Shown here: one piece after another, positions 24,254 through 36,497 of the stretch
How positions within the stretch are numbered: the stretch's first letter is position 1
How the letters are laid out: every line of letters starts with the position of its first letter
Assembly: GCA_001414345.1 (NCBI GenBank)
Contig: LLCB01000003.1
Span: forward strand, 310,001 to 374,000
Direction: 5' to 3'
From: Hymenoscyphus infarciens
Taxonomy: Eukaryota > Ascomycota > Leotiomycetes > Helotiales > Helotiaceae
Length of the DNA: 64,000 nucleotides
Program-made: the position numbers and the translations under genes
The notes under the pieces: generated by a model
What the model was told of the DNA's origin: nothing
Database searches by the model: none
What the model saw: the letters and a program-made list of their open reading frames with translations, nothing else

Positions 24254-26264
24254 CTTGGCTATGCTTCGTAAAGACAAGTAGAAAGGAGGTCGATGAGTGT
24301 TGCGCAAAGGTGAGATTTTGTTTTGGTCGCGTCGCAGGGACCAGGTCGTTGGTTATCGGTGCGAATGTAAAGTTGAAAGTGCAGGGATGCGGGGCTCTCG
24401 ATACAACAGGTTGACAGGTTGTCGAGAGAAAATATCGAGGGTGGTGCTGAATGCGATCGCACTTAAAAGTGTTGTGTGGAAAGTTTTTTGATTCAAAACT
24501 AGGTGGCTGGGATGAGAAGCGGGCCTTAAGAGTTGCTATTGTTGTTGTCGCTACGGCGGAGGTGAATGGACTCGGGTTCTCAAGGTATCGTGAATGCTCA
24601 CCTTTCCAGTAGCGGCTTCGCCTTTACTGAATCACAACACTGCCCCAATCTCGCATGAATAATGGAATGCTTCTGCGATATTGTTCAACCAAATCGGCAC
24701 GTCCACAAGATATCTTTAGTGAAGAACGCGATGCGTACTTTCAGTTGTATAAAATTAACGCCCGATTATTCCCCGCAGAAAAGCTGTGAATGTTAGACTA
24801 GATAGCCGACGCCAGAGTTAGCAGAGTGCCTTGAAATACGCGACACATACCAAACCTTCTCAAAGGGTGAGGGAAAAGATAAAATAAATATTTGAGAAGT
24901 TTTGAATCAATACTTAGGAGAACTTGCGTGTAAAGCTTCGATCTACTTGGGGTAAAGAAAGAATAACGACCCCCATCGCAAGAGCAAGTCACTTGGTTAA
25001 CATGAAATATAAAACTTTAAATGATATGGAAATAAGGAAACACATCAGAACATGACAAGCAAAGAATGCAGGAATGCTTTTGGAATGTCAACAATATATA
25101 CTAGCTGACGAGCAACTAGAGCTGGCAAGAGTTTCAAACTGATCATAAGCAACGAAGCATTCGTGTTTTGCACACAAGATGATCAATGAAGATCCAGTAA
25201 ACACTATTCTCAGATTTCCCTGGGGCATATGGAGTCATAGACTCTCATCATTCCCTTGGAAGCAACCACTGAGTTGCAAACAGAAATACCTGGGATTTGA
25301 ACCCGACTAGAGAATCTAGGAACTTGAGCTTGCGGGAATCCCTGTTTAGAGGTAACTGGGTAATGTGTTAGCTAGGATACAATTCTTAAGTGTATAAAAG
25401 GAGTTTCTTGCTATTACCAACATTCTAGAATATGCTACCACAAGAGAAAAGGACGTTGTAAGAAATGAAAAGATTCAAGAGGAATCATTCCAATGATATT
25501 GCGTCACTGGATCTCGAGTGACTCAAGTGAGGGGTTAGGAAGCTCTAGTGAAGCTGGGAAAACAATTTGCTAACGACGAGAGATACATTGTAAATTCAAC
25601 CATATCGAAGCTATTCATCCCGTAGAGCTCATTTTTGCTTAGACCTCCTATGAAGATCTTGTTGCAGCGTTGTAGTTGAGTTTGGAGTTGTGATTGAACT
25701 TTGCAGAGGTGAGTTGTCGTTGTGAAGGGAAAGGGGAAGTGAGGTGCCAGCGAAGCGAGTACACGCTAGGCTTCTTTTGTCAGTCGACCCATATATAAAA
25801 ACGTGATCCCGAAGCATATAACTTGAAGCAGACAGAATTCTACGAAACAAAGTTTCTGGCCACACCTCTGCAATCCAGTCGTAGATAGGAGAGCAAGGAG
25901 AGTCGGCAGTTTACCGAGAATTTGTCCCCGAGTCACGTGTAATTTAATTTAATTTTACCTTAACGGTAACTCATAAAAGGCAATAAAACTCTAGCAAGAA
26001 CATGTCTTTTTGATGAAGGGTGCTCTATAGCACCCCCTAATTCCTTCTTCTTCTACTTAGGAAACGAGCTAGACCATATTGCGTAGATATTGAAACCCAA
26101 GTCACATCAGCACAGATAGAACGGACACAAATAAAAGCTTAAATGGATGTGTATAGAAAGATACTTGGAAAATAAATTTTTCGAATCTTCGTAATTATTT
26201 TGTCTTGAGGTAACATCTTAACGCTTCTAAATTCGACAAAAACTCTGCTGAAAATGCTCTGGTC
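24254..26264. other. Long intergenic region
   Basis: 2.0 kb upstream of the Gln-rich gene and downstream of the EamA transporter. No open frame looks like protein. A TpsiC-like string near 25290 was examined for a tRNA and rejected. Confidence 0.45.
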
Positions 26265-27571
26265 TTAAATGCCAACGCTTGCACGTCTTGACCCTGCAGC
26301 CGCCTCTTCCGTTCCCTCAATCTGTCCTCCCAAAAGGGCACTTTCTTCATCAGCAACCGTTTTATTTGCTGTTTCCGGTGCGACCTTGGGAGATTTCTGC
26401 AATGCCGACCACAATGTACTTGCAATAACAATACTTCCACCAAACAAACTCCATCCACTGGGAAGAACACCCCAAATACCAAAATCAAAGGACAATGCGA
26501 AAATGACCTGTAAGTACATCATGCTTGTTGCTTCGCTGCTCTTGTCAAGCTGTAAACCAGCGGTTAATAGGAACTGCAGAACGAAGCCCAAAACTCCGAG
26601 GAAGGAAATGAGAACCCATTCACGAGAACCATGAGGCATTGTGAATCCAATTCCCGGGACAAGAATAAGTGCACCAGCAGATCCAACGGTCGCTAGGAGT
26701 GCAAAGTAATTCACAGATATCAAGGCATGTGCTCGATCTCCAATCACTCTGATGACTGTATAAGCACCTGAAGCACCGAATATTCCCATGATAGAAAATG
26801 CTAAGGCCATCAGTCTTTGTGCATGAGTAACATCGTCAACTGCACCAGCCTTGTCGGCGTGAACATCTCCAGCATCATCACCAACCTCACCAAAAATGAA
26901 GGATGGGTGAGCGATGAAAACCACACCTAGAAGTGCAATTACGCCGGCAAATTGTTCTTTGCGGGTGAAGGGTTGCTTTAGGAAGACTGAGCAAGCCGCT
27001 GCGGTGCAGAGAGGGACGAGAAATCTGATTACTGTTGATTCCGACAACGGGAGGTAGTGGACGGAATCTAGATATTGTGAGTTTTCATGAAGTTTCTGGA
27101 ACTAGGAAGTAGGGAAGAGAGAGCGGTTGTTGACTCAGGCTTACGGGCCACGAGAAGTCATGAGACACTTACAATATAAGCACCAGAGACCCCCGAATCC
27201 GAAAACACTTCTCAGTACGAGCCAACCTCGAACGCTGGGGTCACCGAGTGGGAAATTTGGGATTTTGTAGTACCACATGTAGATGGAACTCAAGAGTACC
27301 GTTCCACTCATACGAGCAAAAATAATCTGGGAATTGTTAGTTATGTTTCCGAATTCCTGACTTAATGTAAACAAACTTGTAGTGGATGCATGCTATTTCC
27401 ACCTTGCTGCAAAAACCTCACGATAGCATCCATAGAAGACCCTACTATTTCGGCGAGAATTATGAGAAATATCCCTTTGTTGTTTTGCCACGTCGATTTC
27501 CATGAGCTTTGCGTGCTAGGGTGGGAGTCGTCGTCCTCCTGAGAGTGTCGGTCAGTGGTTTGGGTCGACAT
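26265..27571 (-). CDS. EamA/DMT-superfamily membrane transporter
   Basis: Minus-strand exons 27571-27377, 27326-27173 and 27067-26265 (introns 50 and 105 bp) give 383 aa. After a Ser/Gln-rich cytosolic N-terminus come about ten hydrophobic helices in two related halves. Typical EamA sequence is seen at the end of half one (STVIRFLVPLCTAAACSVFLKQPFTRKEQFAGVIALLGVVFIAHP) and half two (YLQVIFALSFDFGIWGVLPSGWSLFGGSIVIAST). The arrangement matches eukaryotic SLC35G-like drug/metabolite transporters. Substrate and membrane cannot be assigned. The acidic C-terminal tail contains EESALLGG, a possible dileucine-type sorting signal. The start is the first ATG and is well placed. Confidence 0.87.
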
Positions 27572-28241
27572 TTTATTTATTTAGTGGAAGGTGGAGGAGG
27601 ATTGTAAAATCCGGGGTGCGGAGTAATTTGAAATGATGCGGATGTGATTTGCTTTCAAGTCAAGAACGACTTGTGGTCAGCTGGTGTAAGAAAATTCATC
27701 GACTTTTTAATACGAAGTGATTGACGCCCCTGTCCCCCCACTCTCTGAGCTTCCCTCGCTTCCAGTAAAGTGACTACCAAATACAGAATTCTGCCGCCAA
27801 GCCGTAGAAATCTCGGCCGGATCACATGACTTCTCACCTTATTTACTGCCTTAGGCATTAAAGCCGACGGATGCGGCCTTCACCTAATGCTTGTTTTTTC
27901 AGCAGGGTTTCGTGGCCTTCCCGCTGATGACGTTACGTTTTGAAGCTCGAGAGCTGCAGGGAAAACACCGCACCGCACCGCACCACCACCAGAAGCCAGA
28001 CCATCTTCTGCACACAAACTTCTTCTCTCTCCATTGTAGCACACGACCATTAATACTATCCTCGTAAGTATCATCACTTTGTTCTGGAGGCTTCTACTAG
28101 GCAGCTGAAAGCTATGATCAGAAGCTAGAGCTAATATAGCTGGCGAGCTGCCCACAACCAAACATCAACTGATATCTTGCCTAGAGTACACATCTCAACA
28201 AACCTCTTCTCGAGAACGAAAACCCCCCTCAGAACACCAAG
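27572..28241. promoter_or_regulatory. Divergent promoter region, EamA / BAP31
   Basis: 670 bp between divergent start codons. A short CACCG run occurs at about 27966-27985. No specific site is claimed. Confidence 0.45.
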
Positions 28242-29086
28242 ATGACGCTCTACTATGGTCTTGTAAGTACACCAACATCTCGATGCCCTCTGAATATAAT
28301 ATCCCTAGCCTTCCTGCCCCTCAAACCCAGCATGTCTAGCCTCAGCTCCATTCGTGCTTAGCATGATCCGTTCCTCGCTGACAGCTTCTCCTCAATAGGT
28401 CTTCATGATGCTCGCGGCAGAGGTCATCTTCTTCGCCTTGCTCGTCCTACCATTTCCATTCAAGATGCGCAAATCTATATTCCACTTCATGTATGCCGCT
28501 CCGCCCCGCTCGATACCCAACAATACGCTAACAGCGCTTGCAGTAGCACAAGTACCATCGTTGCAAAACTCCAGTATGGCATGAAAATCGCACTCATCTT
28601 CGTCCTCGTTTTGTTCATCGATAGCGTCAACCGTGTCTACCGAGTTCAAGTCGAGCTCAGCGAAGCCAACGGCAAAAACACTGGGTATGCAAGCCTCATC
28701 CCATACCCCCACCAATTTCAAACATAGCAACTAACCACATAAATAGAACCATCATGGGTCACGAACGTATGGAAGTCCAAGCACGAAAATTCTACTCCCA
28801 ACGCAACATGTATCTCTGCGGTTTCACGCTCTTCCTCTCCATTATCCTCAACCGAACATACACCATGATCATCGATAACATTGCTCTGGAGGCCAAGGTC
28901 CAAAAATACGAGACAGGTGCTTCTGCCGGTAGCCCGGAGGATGTTGCTCGTTTGGAGAAGGAGCTTGCTAAGAAGGATCGGGATTTGGCTACATTGAAGA
29001 AGCAAGTTGAGGGTGTTAGCACAGAGTACCAAAGATTGGGTGATGAGAAGTCCCCAAAGGATGCTACCCCAAAGAAGGACCGATAA
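28242..29086 (+). CDS. BAP31/Yet-family ER membrane protein
   Basis: Exons 28242-28262, 28399-28490, 28544-28684 and 28747-29086 give 197 aa. It starts MTLYYGLVFMMLAAEVIFFALLVLPFPFKMRK, then a second helix (KIALIFVLVLFIDSVNRVYRV) and a third (RNMYLCGFTLFLSIILNRTY). A charged coiled coil follows (about residues 135-185) with a lysine-rich end (KKDR), like the KKXX-type retrieval tail of BAP31. The layout of three membrane segments plus cytosolic coiled coil is that of BAP29/BAP31 and yeast Yet1/Yet3. These ER proteins help export or retain membrane proteins. The 7-codon first exon is followed by a 136-bp intron. Family call is firm. Confidence 0.9.
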
Positions 29087-29894
29087 ACCATTGATGGCAC
29101 AAGTCCCCTGGGGCTATAGCCAAACAAGATAAATAAAACCGAGTTGGCTGAGACGGGGTGACGACCGTTGATCTGATGGGAATGATGGGAGGGATAAGAC
29201 CAGGAAGTGAGTTATGGATATGGGGAGTTATCGGTTTCGATATACTAGGAGACGTTTTGGTATTTCCGGGGTTGGTGAAAAGTACTTTTACTTTGTACTT
29301 CTAGTCACTAAGCAAACGAATGTGTTTTTTAGGTTGGGAGAGGTTCTGATGGTCTCGTGAATACACTATAACTGTGTGCACTTGGGATGTGTGTATAGGG
29401 CACCAGACTGATGTTTGGCTCCTGCTCAGTGCTCAGTGCTCACCTCTCATGAATGGCTCCCAACAACCCATTTTTCAAGATATCTGCCAAGTATACACAT
29501 CTCAATTTCTCTCCTTCATGTTCTGGATTCATTATTTTTCCTTTCTCATCTACTGTCTGATGTATGAAAAATGCCCTCATTTCCCCCGAGAGTTTCCTTC
29601 TGAAAACAGCGCCTTCTGTAAACTCACTACCTACAATATTGCAACGTACGAATCCTGGTGTTTCTCTCGGCTAGACAGACGAGATGCCCTCGGATACATG
29701 GCTTGCAGTTTGTCTCCCCTTCTCTCTGTCCTTTAAATTCAGATTTTTCCGACTCGTACAAAAACAATTGGTGGCAACACATTATATGCCACTTCGGGAG
29801 CAGCTTGTTCTGGGGGTAGAAAAACAAAAACAACGTCCGTCTGTGTATCCATCTTTCTTCCCTCTTGAGATCTATGGGGTAGAAAAGGAAATGC
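29087..29894. other. Convergent 3' intergenic region
   Basis: Contains the 3' regions of the BAP31-like and DUF7918-type genes. No other feature is supported. Confidence 0.45.
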
Positions 29895-31309
29895 TTAGTC
29901 CGAGTCCCCGGTAAGGTCGACAACCTCCGTGACGTCCTCCTCTTTCGGGCTGTTCCTGGGCTTGATTTTGAGGCCTTGCAACTTAGATGGTGTATTGGCT
30001 GGTGTCGAGGGTGCCTTTCTGGGTGTTTGCTGAGGCTTCTTGGGGGTGGCTTTGCTGGTTGGAGCAGACTCTTTAGTTAGGATGGCAGGTTCTGGACGAC
30101 GTGGGGATGGGGAAGATGCCTGTAGAGTGACCGAGCTATCGTCTTCATCTTCGACGTAGGCTTGGTATTTCTTGCCGGGCTTTTGAAACGATGATGTGCG
30201 ACGTGGAGTTTGTTGCTTCTCGAATCGAGGAGCACTGATTGGACCTGCTTTGGATTTTTCTTCGCTCTCTTCCTCGCCCCCACTTTCAACTGTGGGTGCT
30301 TGATACATCATCTTGCTTCGTGGTGGGCTGCCAGTGCTGCCTTGAGTAGAGTTTCTTAACTTTGGTTGCTTTGATGGTGTAGCTATCTGCGCGGTGGGTC
30401 AGTGGAAATGTGCTGAGGCTAATTATACAAGTGAAGGTACCTTATCATTTGCTTCGATTTCCCGAGAACGTTTTCTGCCAGATGACTCCGGTGTTCGCGG
30501 TGCCGTATTGACATTTGCTGCTTCTGGGGTATACATTGGGATGCTGTAGAGAAATTTGTTTCTTGTCGGCGTGTTTATGGGGGTTGGGTGACCGCTTTGG
30601 TACTTGAATACAAAGGTTGCAATTGGTTGTGTGTTGACGTTCCTCAACTTGTAAACAACTTGTTGCTTCGCGGGCTTTGGTTCTCCGTGTCTGTGCTACT
30701 TAGCAGGGTGTCAGGAAAGATATCATTAGAGGAACGACTTACGATACACCGAAAGAACTTAGGCTAGGAACAGTATCATTGGTCTTGACCAGCTTTTGCT
30801 CCGGGATCCGATCAGCTGGTCCTTCTGATTTCGCCTCGTACACACGGACGATGATTTCACCTTTAGAAGAGGATTGGAGATGGTTAGGAGTGCTGTTGCC
30901 GTTGCCCAAAGCGAGTTAGTACCCTAAGTCATATCTTCAAGCATAGAAACTTACTCTCTGGCTTGTTGACAATTTTGAAAGGTCTGAGAACTGGCCCATC
31001 ATCAGTGCCCTCATATACTCCAGGGATGGTCTGCTCTAGGATCATTCCATGGGCTTCGTATCTCTCCTTCCGAAAAATTGCTCCTAGGACTCGGGTGTTG
31101 TCGATCTGGACTCTGAAGGTGACAGCATCGTGCACAATCTCGTACGGAGACTGAACACGGGTCAAAATGATAAACTCCTTGCCGGCTTCCACTTGAATGA
31201 TGTTTATGGCCAAATCTTTGCCTGTCTGGGTCGTCTTGTACTCCCTCGCTGGCTTGCTATCAACCAAGATTTGGACCTCCAATCCCGGCTGAGACTTTGT
31301 GCGCGCCAT
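29895..31309 (-). CDS. DUF7918-type nuclear-looking protein, copy 1
   Basis: Minus-strand exons 31309-30955, 30860-30743, 30690-30441 and 30386-29895 give 404 aa. Residues about 1-190 form a beta-rich domain: LEVQILVDSKPAREY, GKEFIILTRVQSPYEI, VTFRVQIDNTRVLGAIFRK, SEIIVRVYEAKSEGPAD, and ATFVFKYQSG. It resembles the fungal domain listed as DUF7918. The C-terminal half is disordered, Pro/Ser/Lys-rich, and contains SGRKRSREIEAND. It ends in EVVDLTGDSD, a hydrophobic-hydrophobic-Asp-Leu-Thr core with acidic flank typical of SUMO-interaction motifs. The gene at 32701-34125 has the same domain, intron phases and ending, so the two are divergent paralogues. Function is unknown; a SUMO-linked nuclear role is inference. 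Confidence 0.78.
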
Positions 31310-32700
31310 GGTGCTGCACTTGGGTCTCGAAAATCCCGCGCTTTCGAAGACCTTCTCTTTTCTGTTGCTTGGAAACAGTTTGCGGTTTACCTTTGGCGCT
31401 GAATTGCGGGCGAAGAACCAGCTCTGTGGACAACGCAAAGGTCAGCGCTCAGCCCTCAAGTCTTCAACTTTGAATGTGGAGCCCGAGTTTCTTGTTTAGA
31501 TCGACACGTATCCCTCAGCCTTGTAAAAGTAGAAGTGAAAGGCGGAAGTGAAAGGCGAGGGCGGAGAAGCAACTTACCAACGAACGGACCAATGTGTTTG
31601 TGTTGAAGGCTCAAGGATACTCATCTGCGTTGGGGTTGGTGGAAGTAGATGAAAATGAAACCAAATCCTAGAGAGGGTGGGGTAATGAGGAAAGACGAAG
31701 TTCTGGGCAACAAGCACATTAGCCTCAGCTTCAGGTGAAAGCTCAAGTCTCTTCCTTGACCACAATTTTATGCAACTACCCGAATTTTGATCACCTGACT
31801 TGGCGAGTATCATTATCTCTAGGACATTGCAAACACTCTTTTACGAATGTAAGTCTAGAAGGTCTAACAGGAAACTAAATCTCCGCAACTATGATCCCTT
31901 AAATTCATCTCTAAGAAAAGTAGTAGCAATTGCTTGACTTATTACTCGTAACCAATACTTTTGAACGAGTAGCTAGTGATTACCTGTAAGGATTTTGTTG
32001 TAAAAATGGGCGAGTTCCGGTTCATATGTCCCCTGGATTTCGAGGCTGGTCACGTTACCTCGGCTATTCTCCTGGCTCTTTCCAGACTTTGTATAATTTA
32101 TAGGCGGAGAGTCCCTCTAGCCTCTCTATCTTTTATATAACCACAACATCTTTGCGTCTCCGAACCAGCCTTTGCAAAGGCTGCTTACATTGAGATTGAG
32201 GGTCAAACCTCTCTAGTTTGCGCCTTCAATTGCACTTCATTACAAAACACATTGCTACATAGGCAGGTACAACTCACAGCCTTTTTTCTACAACCGAGCA
32301 AACAGGCTCAAGCCGATAGCTTCTTCTGAACAGTTCCGCAACTTCAGCTGCCCTTCGACTTTTCCGAACATCAACAAACACCCTTCTGCCAACCTCGACA
32401 CCGATCAATGCTTATTCTTACACCTTCATCTTACCAGCATACCCCTCAAGGACTTTTTGTCCTCTTAAACCCTCCGTCTCTTCATGATCAGTAGTCGGAG
32501 CTTCAACTCACTCACCTTCGAAACCCATCGACCTCAGCTTTGAGCTTAAACACCCCGGCAACAGTAAGTCAGACCCCTCAACCTCACCGACTATGACACC
32601 CACTCACCTTCAATTTCTAGTAGACAAGCCGGCGAATACATTTGCAGTCCGAAGTTCAACTATAACAAACATACATAGCTACCAACGTAACACCTACACG
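31310..32700. promoter_or_regulatory. Region between the divergent DUF7918-type paralogues
   Basis: 1.4 kb holding both 5' regions. In copy 2 the frame is open upstream to an ATG at 32593, so a longer N-terminus is possible. No element is recognised. Confidence 0.45.
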
Positions 32701-34125
32701 ATGATCCACCCAGACCTACCAGGCATAGAGGTTACAGTCTGCGTCGGTGGCAAACCATTACTTGAATATGCCACAGACAATGAACCAATACCAATGCCAA
32801 AACAAGCAACCAAGTGGGCCAAGAAGAAAGCCCTTCATCACCAGAAGGTTGCACTCACAAAGTACATCGAGGTTGTCGAGGGTCAAAACTTTATCATCAA
32901 AGTAAAAGCAGAAGCCCCATATAGACTGGACTGCCCAAAAATCCAATTTCGCGTGGAGGTGGATGGGGACTGGATTCGGGAGCCGATAATGACCAAGGAG
33001 GACTACAAAGATAAGGCCTGGGAAGATGTCGTTGAAGGTCCGTGTGGAGATGTCAATTCAAGTCATCGACCCATGACCTTTTCCGCAATCAAGACGAGTC
33101 GGTCCACCCCATCCCTTCCAAAAACTGAAAGTACGGCTAATGATTAGTTACTTAGCCTCGGATAAAATCACCAACTATGAGATAGCGGAGCATAAGGACA
33201 AAATGGAAGAGGTGGGCGAGATCCGTGTGGGGGTGCACAGAAGAGAGGAAGGCGAACCCTCGAAACCCTCGAAAAGGGAAGTAACCCAAGATTTCAAAGT
33301 CAGTTATGATGGTGAGCCGGTCCACGAAAAGGCCACGGTCTTAAGTGCCACCAGTCATAGAACAACGTAAGTCACTCTACCGCAGCTCATATGTTTAAGA
33401 TTTTTTCGAGAGGCTGATTTCTTGCCGTATAGTTATGATAGTACGATGGTGAGTGGAAAAGAAGAGTATAAGTTGGATGTATGGAAAACAAAGTCGGTGG
33501 ACGGCAATGCGTTTCCGCGTGCCTTGTTCATTTTCAAATATCGTTCGAGGGGTAAGTTCATTCTTGCTATGAATACCGTTTCTGTGATTCTAATGCGAGA
33601 GTAGAAGCCTTGAAACAACTTCTTGTCATACCAAGAGCATCCTCCCCAGAACCTGGATACAACGCGTTGGAGGGGTTTATTCGCCAAGAAGTCCGAGACG
33701 AAGACCAAGATCCAATTCAAGAGCAAGTTCAAAAGCCAATCCAAAAGCCAATTCAAGAGCAAGTTCAAAAGCCAATTCAGAATCCACTTCAAGAGCCCGC
33801 TCAAGAGCCAGCGCCCGTCCAAGTTAACCCCGACGAAGGAAATTTGACCCCGGAGGAAAAGCGGGTAATGGCGCGGGCGGCGGCAATGGCGTCCGCAATG
33901 GCATTACAAGAATTGCGCAGCAGCAAAGGAAACAACCTCAACCTCAAGCGAGAGCGAGAGCGAGAGCATGACGGAGTCCCCAAACAAGAGCACCACAATG
34001 AACACAAAATCAAGAGAGAGCATCTCAGTTCGGGTGCACCAGGACCAAGAAAGAAGCCAAAGAAGTGGACCGGGAAGACCATCATCGATTTGACGGAGAG
34101 TGACACGGAACCCGATTACGATTGA
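32701..34125 (+). CDS. DUF7918-type nuclear-looking protein, copy 2
   Basis: Exons 32701-33130, 33186-33366, 33433-33551 and 33605-34125 give 416 aa. The N-terminal domain parallels copy 1: IEVTVCVGGKPLLEY, EGQNFIIKVKAEAPYRL, IQFRVEVDGDWIREPI, GEIRVGVHRREEGEP, RALFIFKYRSR. A Gln/Pro-rich repeat follows (KPIQ and QEQVQKPIQ units), then an Ala-rich helix, a basic stretch (GPRKKPKKWTGK) and the ending IIDLTESDTEPD, again a SUMO-interaction-like motif. The start at 32701 was chosen because MIHPDLPGIEV aligns with MARTKSQPGLEV of copy 1. Exon phases match copy 1, which supports duplication in place. Function is unknown. Confidence 0.78.
33703..33812. repeat. Coding minisatellite in DUF7918-type copy 2
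   Basis: Imperfect repeats of CCAATTCAAGAGCAAGTTCA-like units encode (K)PIQEQVQ. Copy number is likely variable. It is absent from copy 1. Confidence 0.8.
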
Positions 34126-34328
34126 GAATGGGTGGCAAGATATTAAATTTCTTTCGGGGAAGGATCATTTATCGGGTTTGCGGGGAGTTGGTTTTTACAT
34201 AGACATGTATGGGCGTTTCGTTATCTGGCATTAGCATTCATTTCAGTCTCGACGGGGGTGACTGAAAGATGGTGGGGGGTTGTCTAAGAACGGCTAAAAT
34301 GTAGTTTCGGGGAGATAGTTTTATCTTA
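34126..34328. other. 3' flank of DUF7918-type copy 2
   Basis: Short 3' region up to the target site duplication TTA (34326-34328) of the following MITE. Confidence 0.5.
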
Positions 34329-34951
34329 GGGCCTGCTTGGCTCGCATAAAGTAGTTAAATATATGCACGGATATTTGACGAGATGCCCTAAATAGTGACC
34401 TCGTATAAGTTGATTATCAATTGTTTCTTAATATATTAAGTAAACGTTTGGCTCGTGGTGCATATCCTGGTGCATATCCTTATATGTAGCATAGATAGGT
34501 GTCTTAAAAGTTGTTGCGGGAAGGACACATGACCACACTAGTGACGGACCTACAGGTGTAGATAGTTACGAGTGCTCCGCACTCTCCCCTTCTCTCTTTA
34601 GACGTTTATTACCACACCACATAAGAGATTACTTTCACGTATTTCACCGGGCCCAGCCATAAGCTCCTGATCTGTGATCTGTCCCTTATGCTACAATAGT
34701 AGTAAAAAAACATATATGTCTGAAGTTTTAAAGATTTACACCTCTAGAGGTCTAAAACTTTTTTTGGTGATGCATATCCTAATTATATATGCACCAAGAT
34801 ATATGAGGTTAAACGAGGGATTTGCATCACTTTTAAATATGCATGCCAAACACTGGTGCATATATACAATTGGTGCATATATATATATATATATATTGCC
34901 TCCTGATTTTTGGTGGTGCATATCCTAGATATGCACGAGCCAAACAGGCCC
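34329..34951. mobile_element. PIF/Harbinger-like MITE, 623 bp
   Basis: The left end GGGCCTGCTTGGCTCG (34329-34344) is mirrored by the right end: read on the minus strand from 34951 it is GGGCCTGTTTGGCTCG, 15 of 16 matching. Both ends abut TTA (34326-34328 and 34952-34954), the 3-bp duplication expected of PIF/Harbinger transposons. No transposase is present, so it is non-autonomous. The interior is AT-rich, repeats GGTGCATATCC several times (34458 onward, 34913 onward) and has a second TTTGGCTCGTGGTGCATATCC near 34447, as if two end-like modules were combined. A TA dinucleotide run sits at about 34877-34896. Confidence 0.8.
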
Positions 34952-34954
34952 TTA

Positions 34955-35748
34955 TTAGTGATTACTTGACAATTAGACCCTTTCGTGATTTAGTATAAAG
35001 CAACATGTAAGCTCACGAAAGTGAAGGTGGATTTTTGAGACTTTTTACTTGTCATAAGAGCTTCGAAAATTGCTCTCTAACACTCTTCTCTCTTAAGATA
35101 CGACCTATTCTTGGTTCCTTTGAACAATTCGTGCAGGACAGAGACGAGATTCAAGAAGTTGAATTGTGACCCTCAATCATTCTAGACTGTTTGGTAGAAT
35201 GTCAAGTAAGAATAGGTGCTGGAGAGCAATGCTCATTCACTCGACTTACTTATCCCTCAGTCTACCCTCCTTCTCTCTATTCCTTCTCACTTCTCCTACT
35301 AAATTCCTTTACCAAGTCATAACACGCGCAACAGTTCCATCTATATCTACTTAAATTCAACTTCTCAAAAGCTTAGAATAATAAAAAATAAACTTAGACA
35401 CTAATATTCTCGATAGAATATTCGGGGGGGGGGGTATATAATAATATATTAAGTAAGCTATTAATATATCAGCTTTCTAAGAATAACTAATAATATAACG
35501 TTTATCAGCAGATGAAAAAAGTTCTTCTAGCTACGAGCTAATAGAATCTTCAGTTTCTAAATATAAAATAAAGTTATATATTTTAAATAGTAAAGTCTAA
35601 TTATTCAAGACTTTAAGAGATGAATTCTCTTATTATAAGAAACTTCTATTATATAAAGCTTTCTATAATAGCTTTTTAATATAAGAAAGTAAATTTTAAA
35701 TAGTAAATATAAGTTATATAATACTTATTTAGTATTATAAAGTACTAG
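34955..35748. other. AT-rich degraded DNA
   Basis: From about 35380 the sequence becomes strongly AT/TA-rich with a 10-base G run near 35425. This fits an old mutated transposon. No coding relic was identified. Confidence 0.4.
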
Positions 35749-35920
35749 TGTTAAAACCCTAATATTTATTAATAATTGTTACTTTTTTAATTATAATGAT
35801 TATATTAGATAGAAGTAATCTAATAATAGCCGATGATGTATTGCGATATTTGTAATAAATATCGTATCAGTGCCTAGGTCTAATGAAATAAAAACCCAAG
35901 ACTTACCAGAGGTCGCAACA
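35749..35920. mobile_element. Possible solo LTR, 172 bp
   Basis: Starts TGTTAAAACCC and ends GGTCGCAACA, the TG...CA form of an LTR, inside AT-rich DNA. No target duplication is seen (actag before, aattt after) and no partner LTR lies nearby, so this is tentative. Confidence 0.3.
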
Positions 35921-36497
35921 AATTTGATATAATAATATCCAAGACCCCTCCTTCCCTCCGTCACTCTGTTGAATCAACTTAGTTATCAATATAAACTAAC
36001 AAACCTTGTTCTATGCAGTATACCAGGCGTATAGCATATACGCTTCCGTAGGTAGATACTTTCCTCCTAACAACCTAACAATCTCTTTCCCCCCACCCCC
36101 TTCTCAAAGAGAGACAGACCCTCTCACAGCTCAATAAAAGACAAACACAGGAATAACAATGTATTATCACTCATTACGCCACGCTATGCGACTCGACTAA
36201 GTTTCTCAACGCAAAGCCCAAAAGTAAACCCAACCCGCACACCCATGCTCATTCGCTCTTCGAGAGAAAAAATAATAATATACAGGAAACCCAGTTTCTC
36301 TTTTCTTGTTACAAAAATAAAATAAAAAAGGAAACATACATGCATCTCTTCTATGCTCCCTGGTATATATATGCCCTTGTGCCCAGTCAAATCAATTCCA
36401 TTCCTTTGCACCTTTCCCATGCCCCACAAAATCGAAAGAAAGAAAAGAGAAAATAATGAATTATTCCCAACGCTTTTTAGGCAGGATGTATACACAT
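35921..36497. other. 3' flank of the lipin gene
   Basis: Contains the presumed lipin 3' untranslated region. No other gene is seen. Confidence 0.4.

Noticed and set aside
25260..25380. Possible minus-strand tRNA (GGGTTCAAATCCC string)
   Set aside because: The TpsiC-like arm is present, but I could not pair an acceptor stem or a proper anticodon stem around it.
28392..28730. Minus-strand frame opposite the BAP31-like gene
   Set aside because: Antisense shadow of well-supported exons.
35749..35920. Complete copia-type element
   Set aside because: Only one LTR-like block is seen; the following bases match a tRNA primer site too poorly, and no duplication is present.
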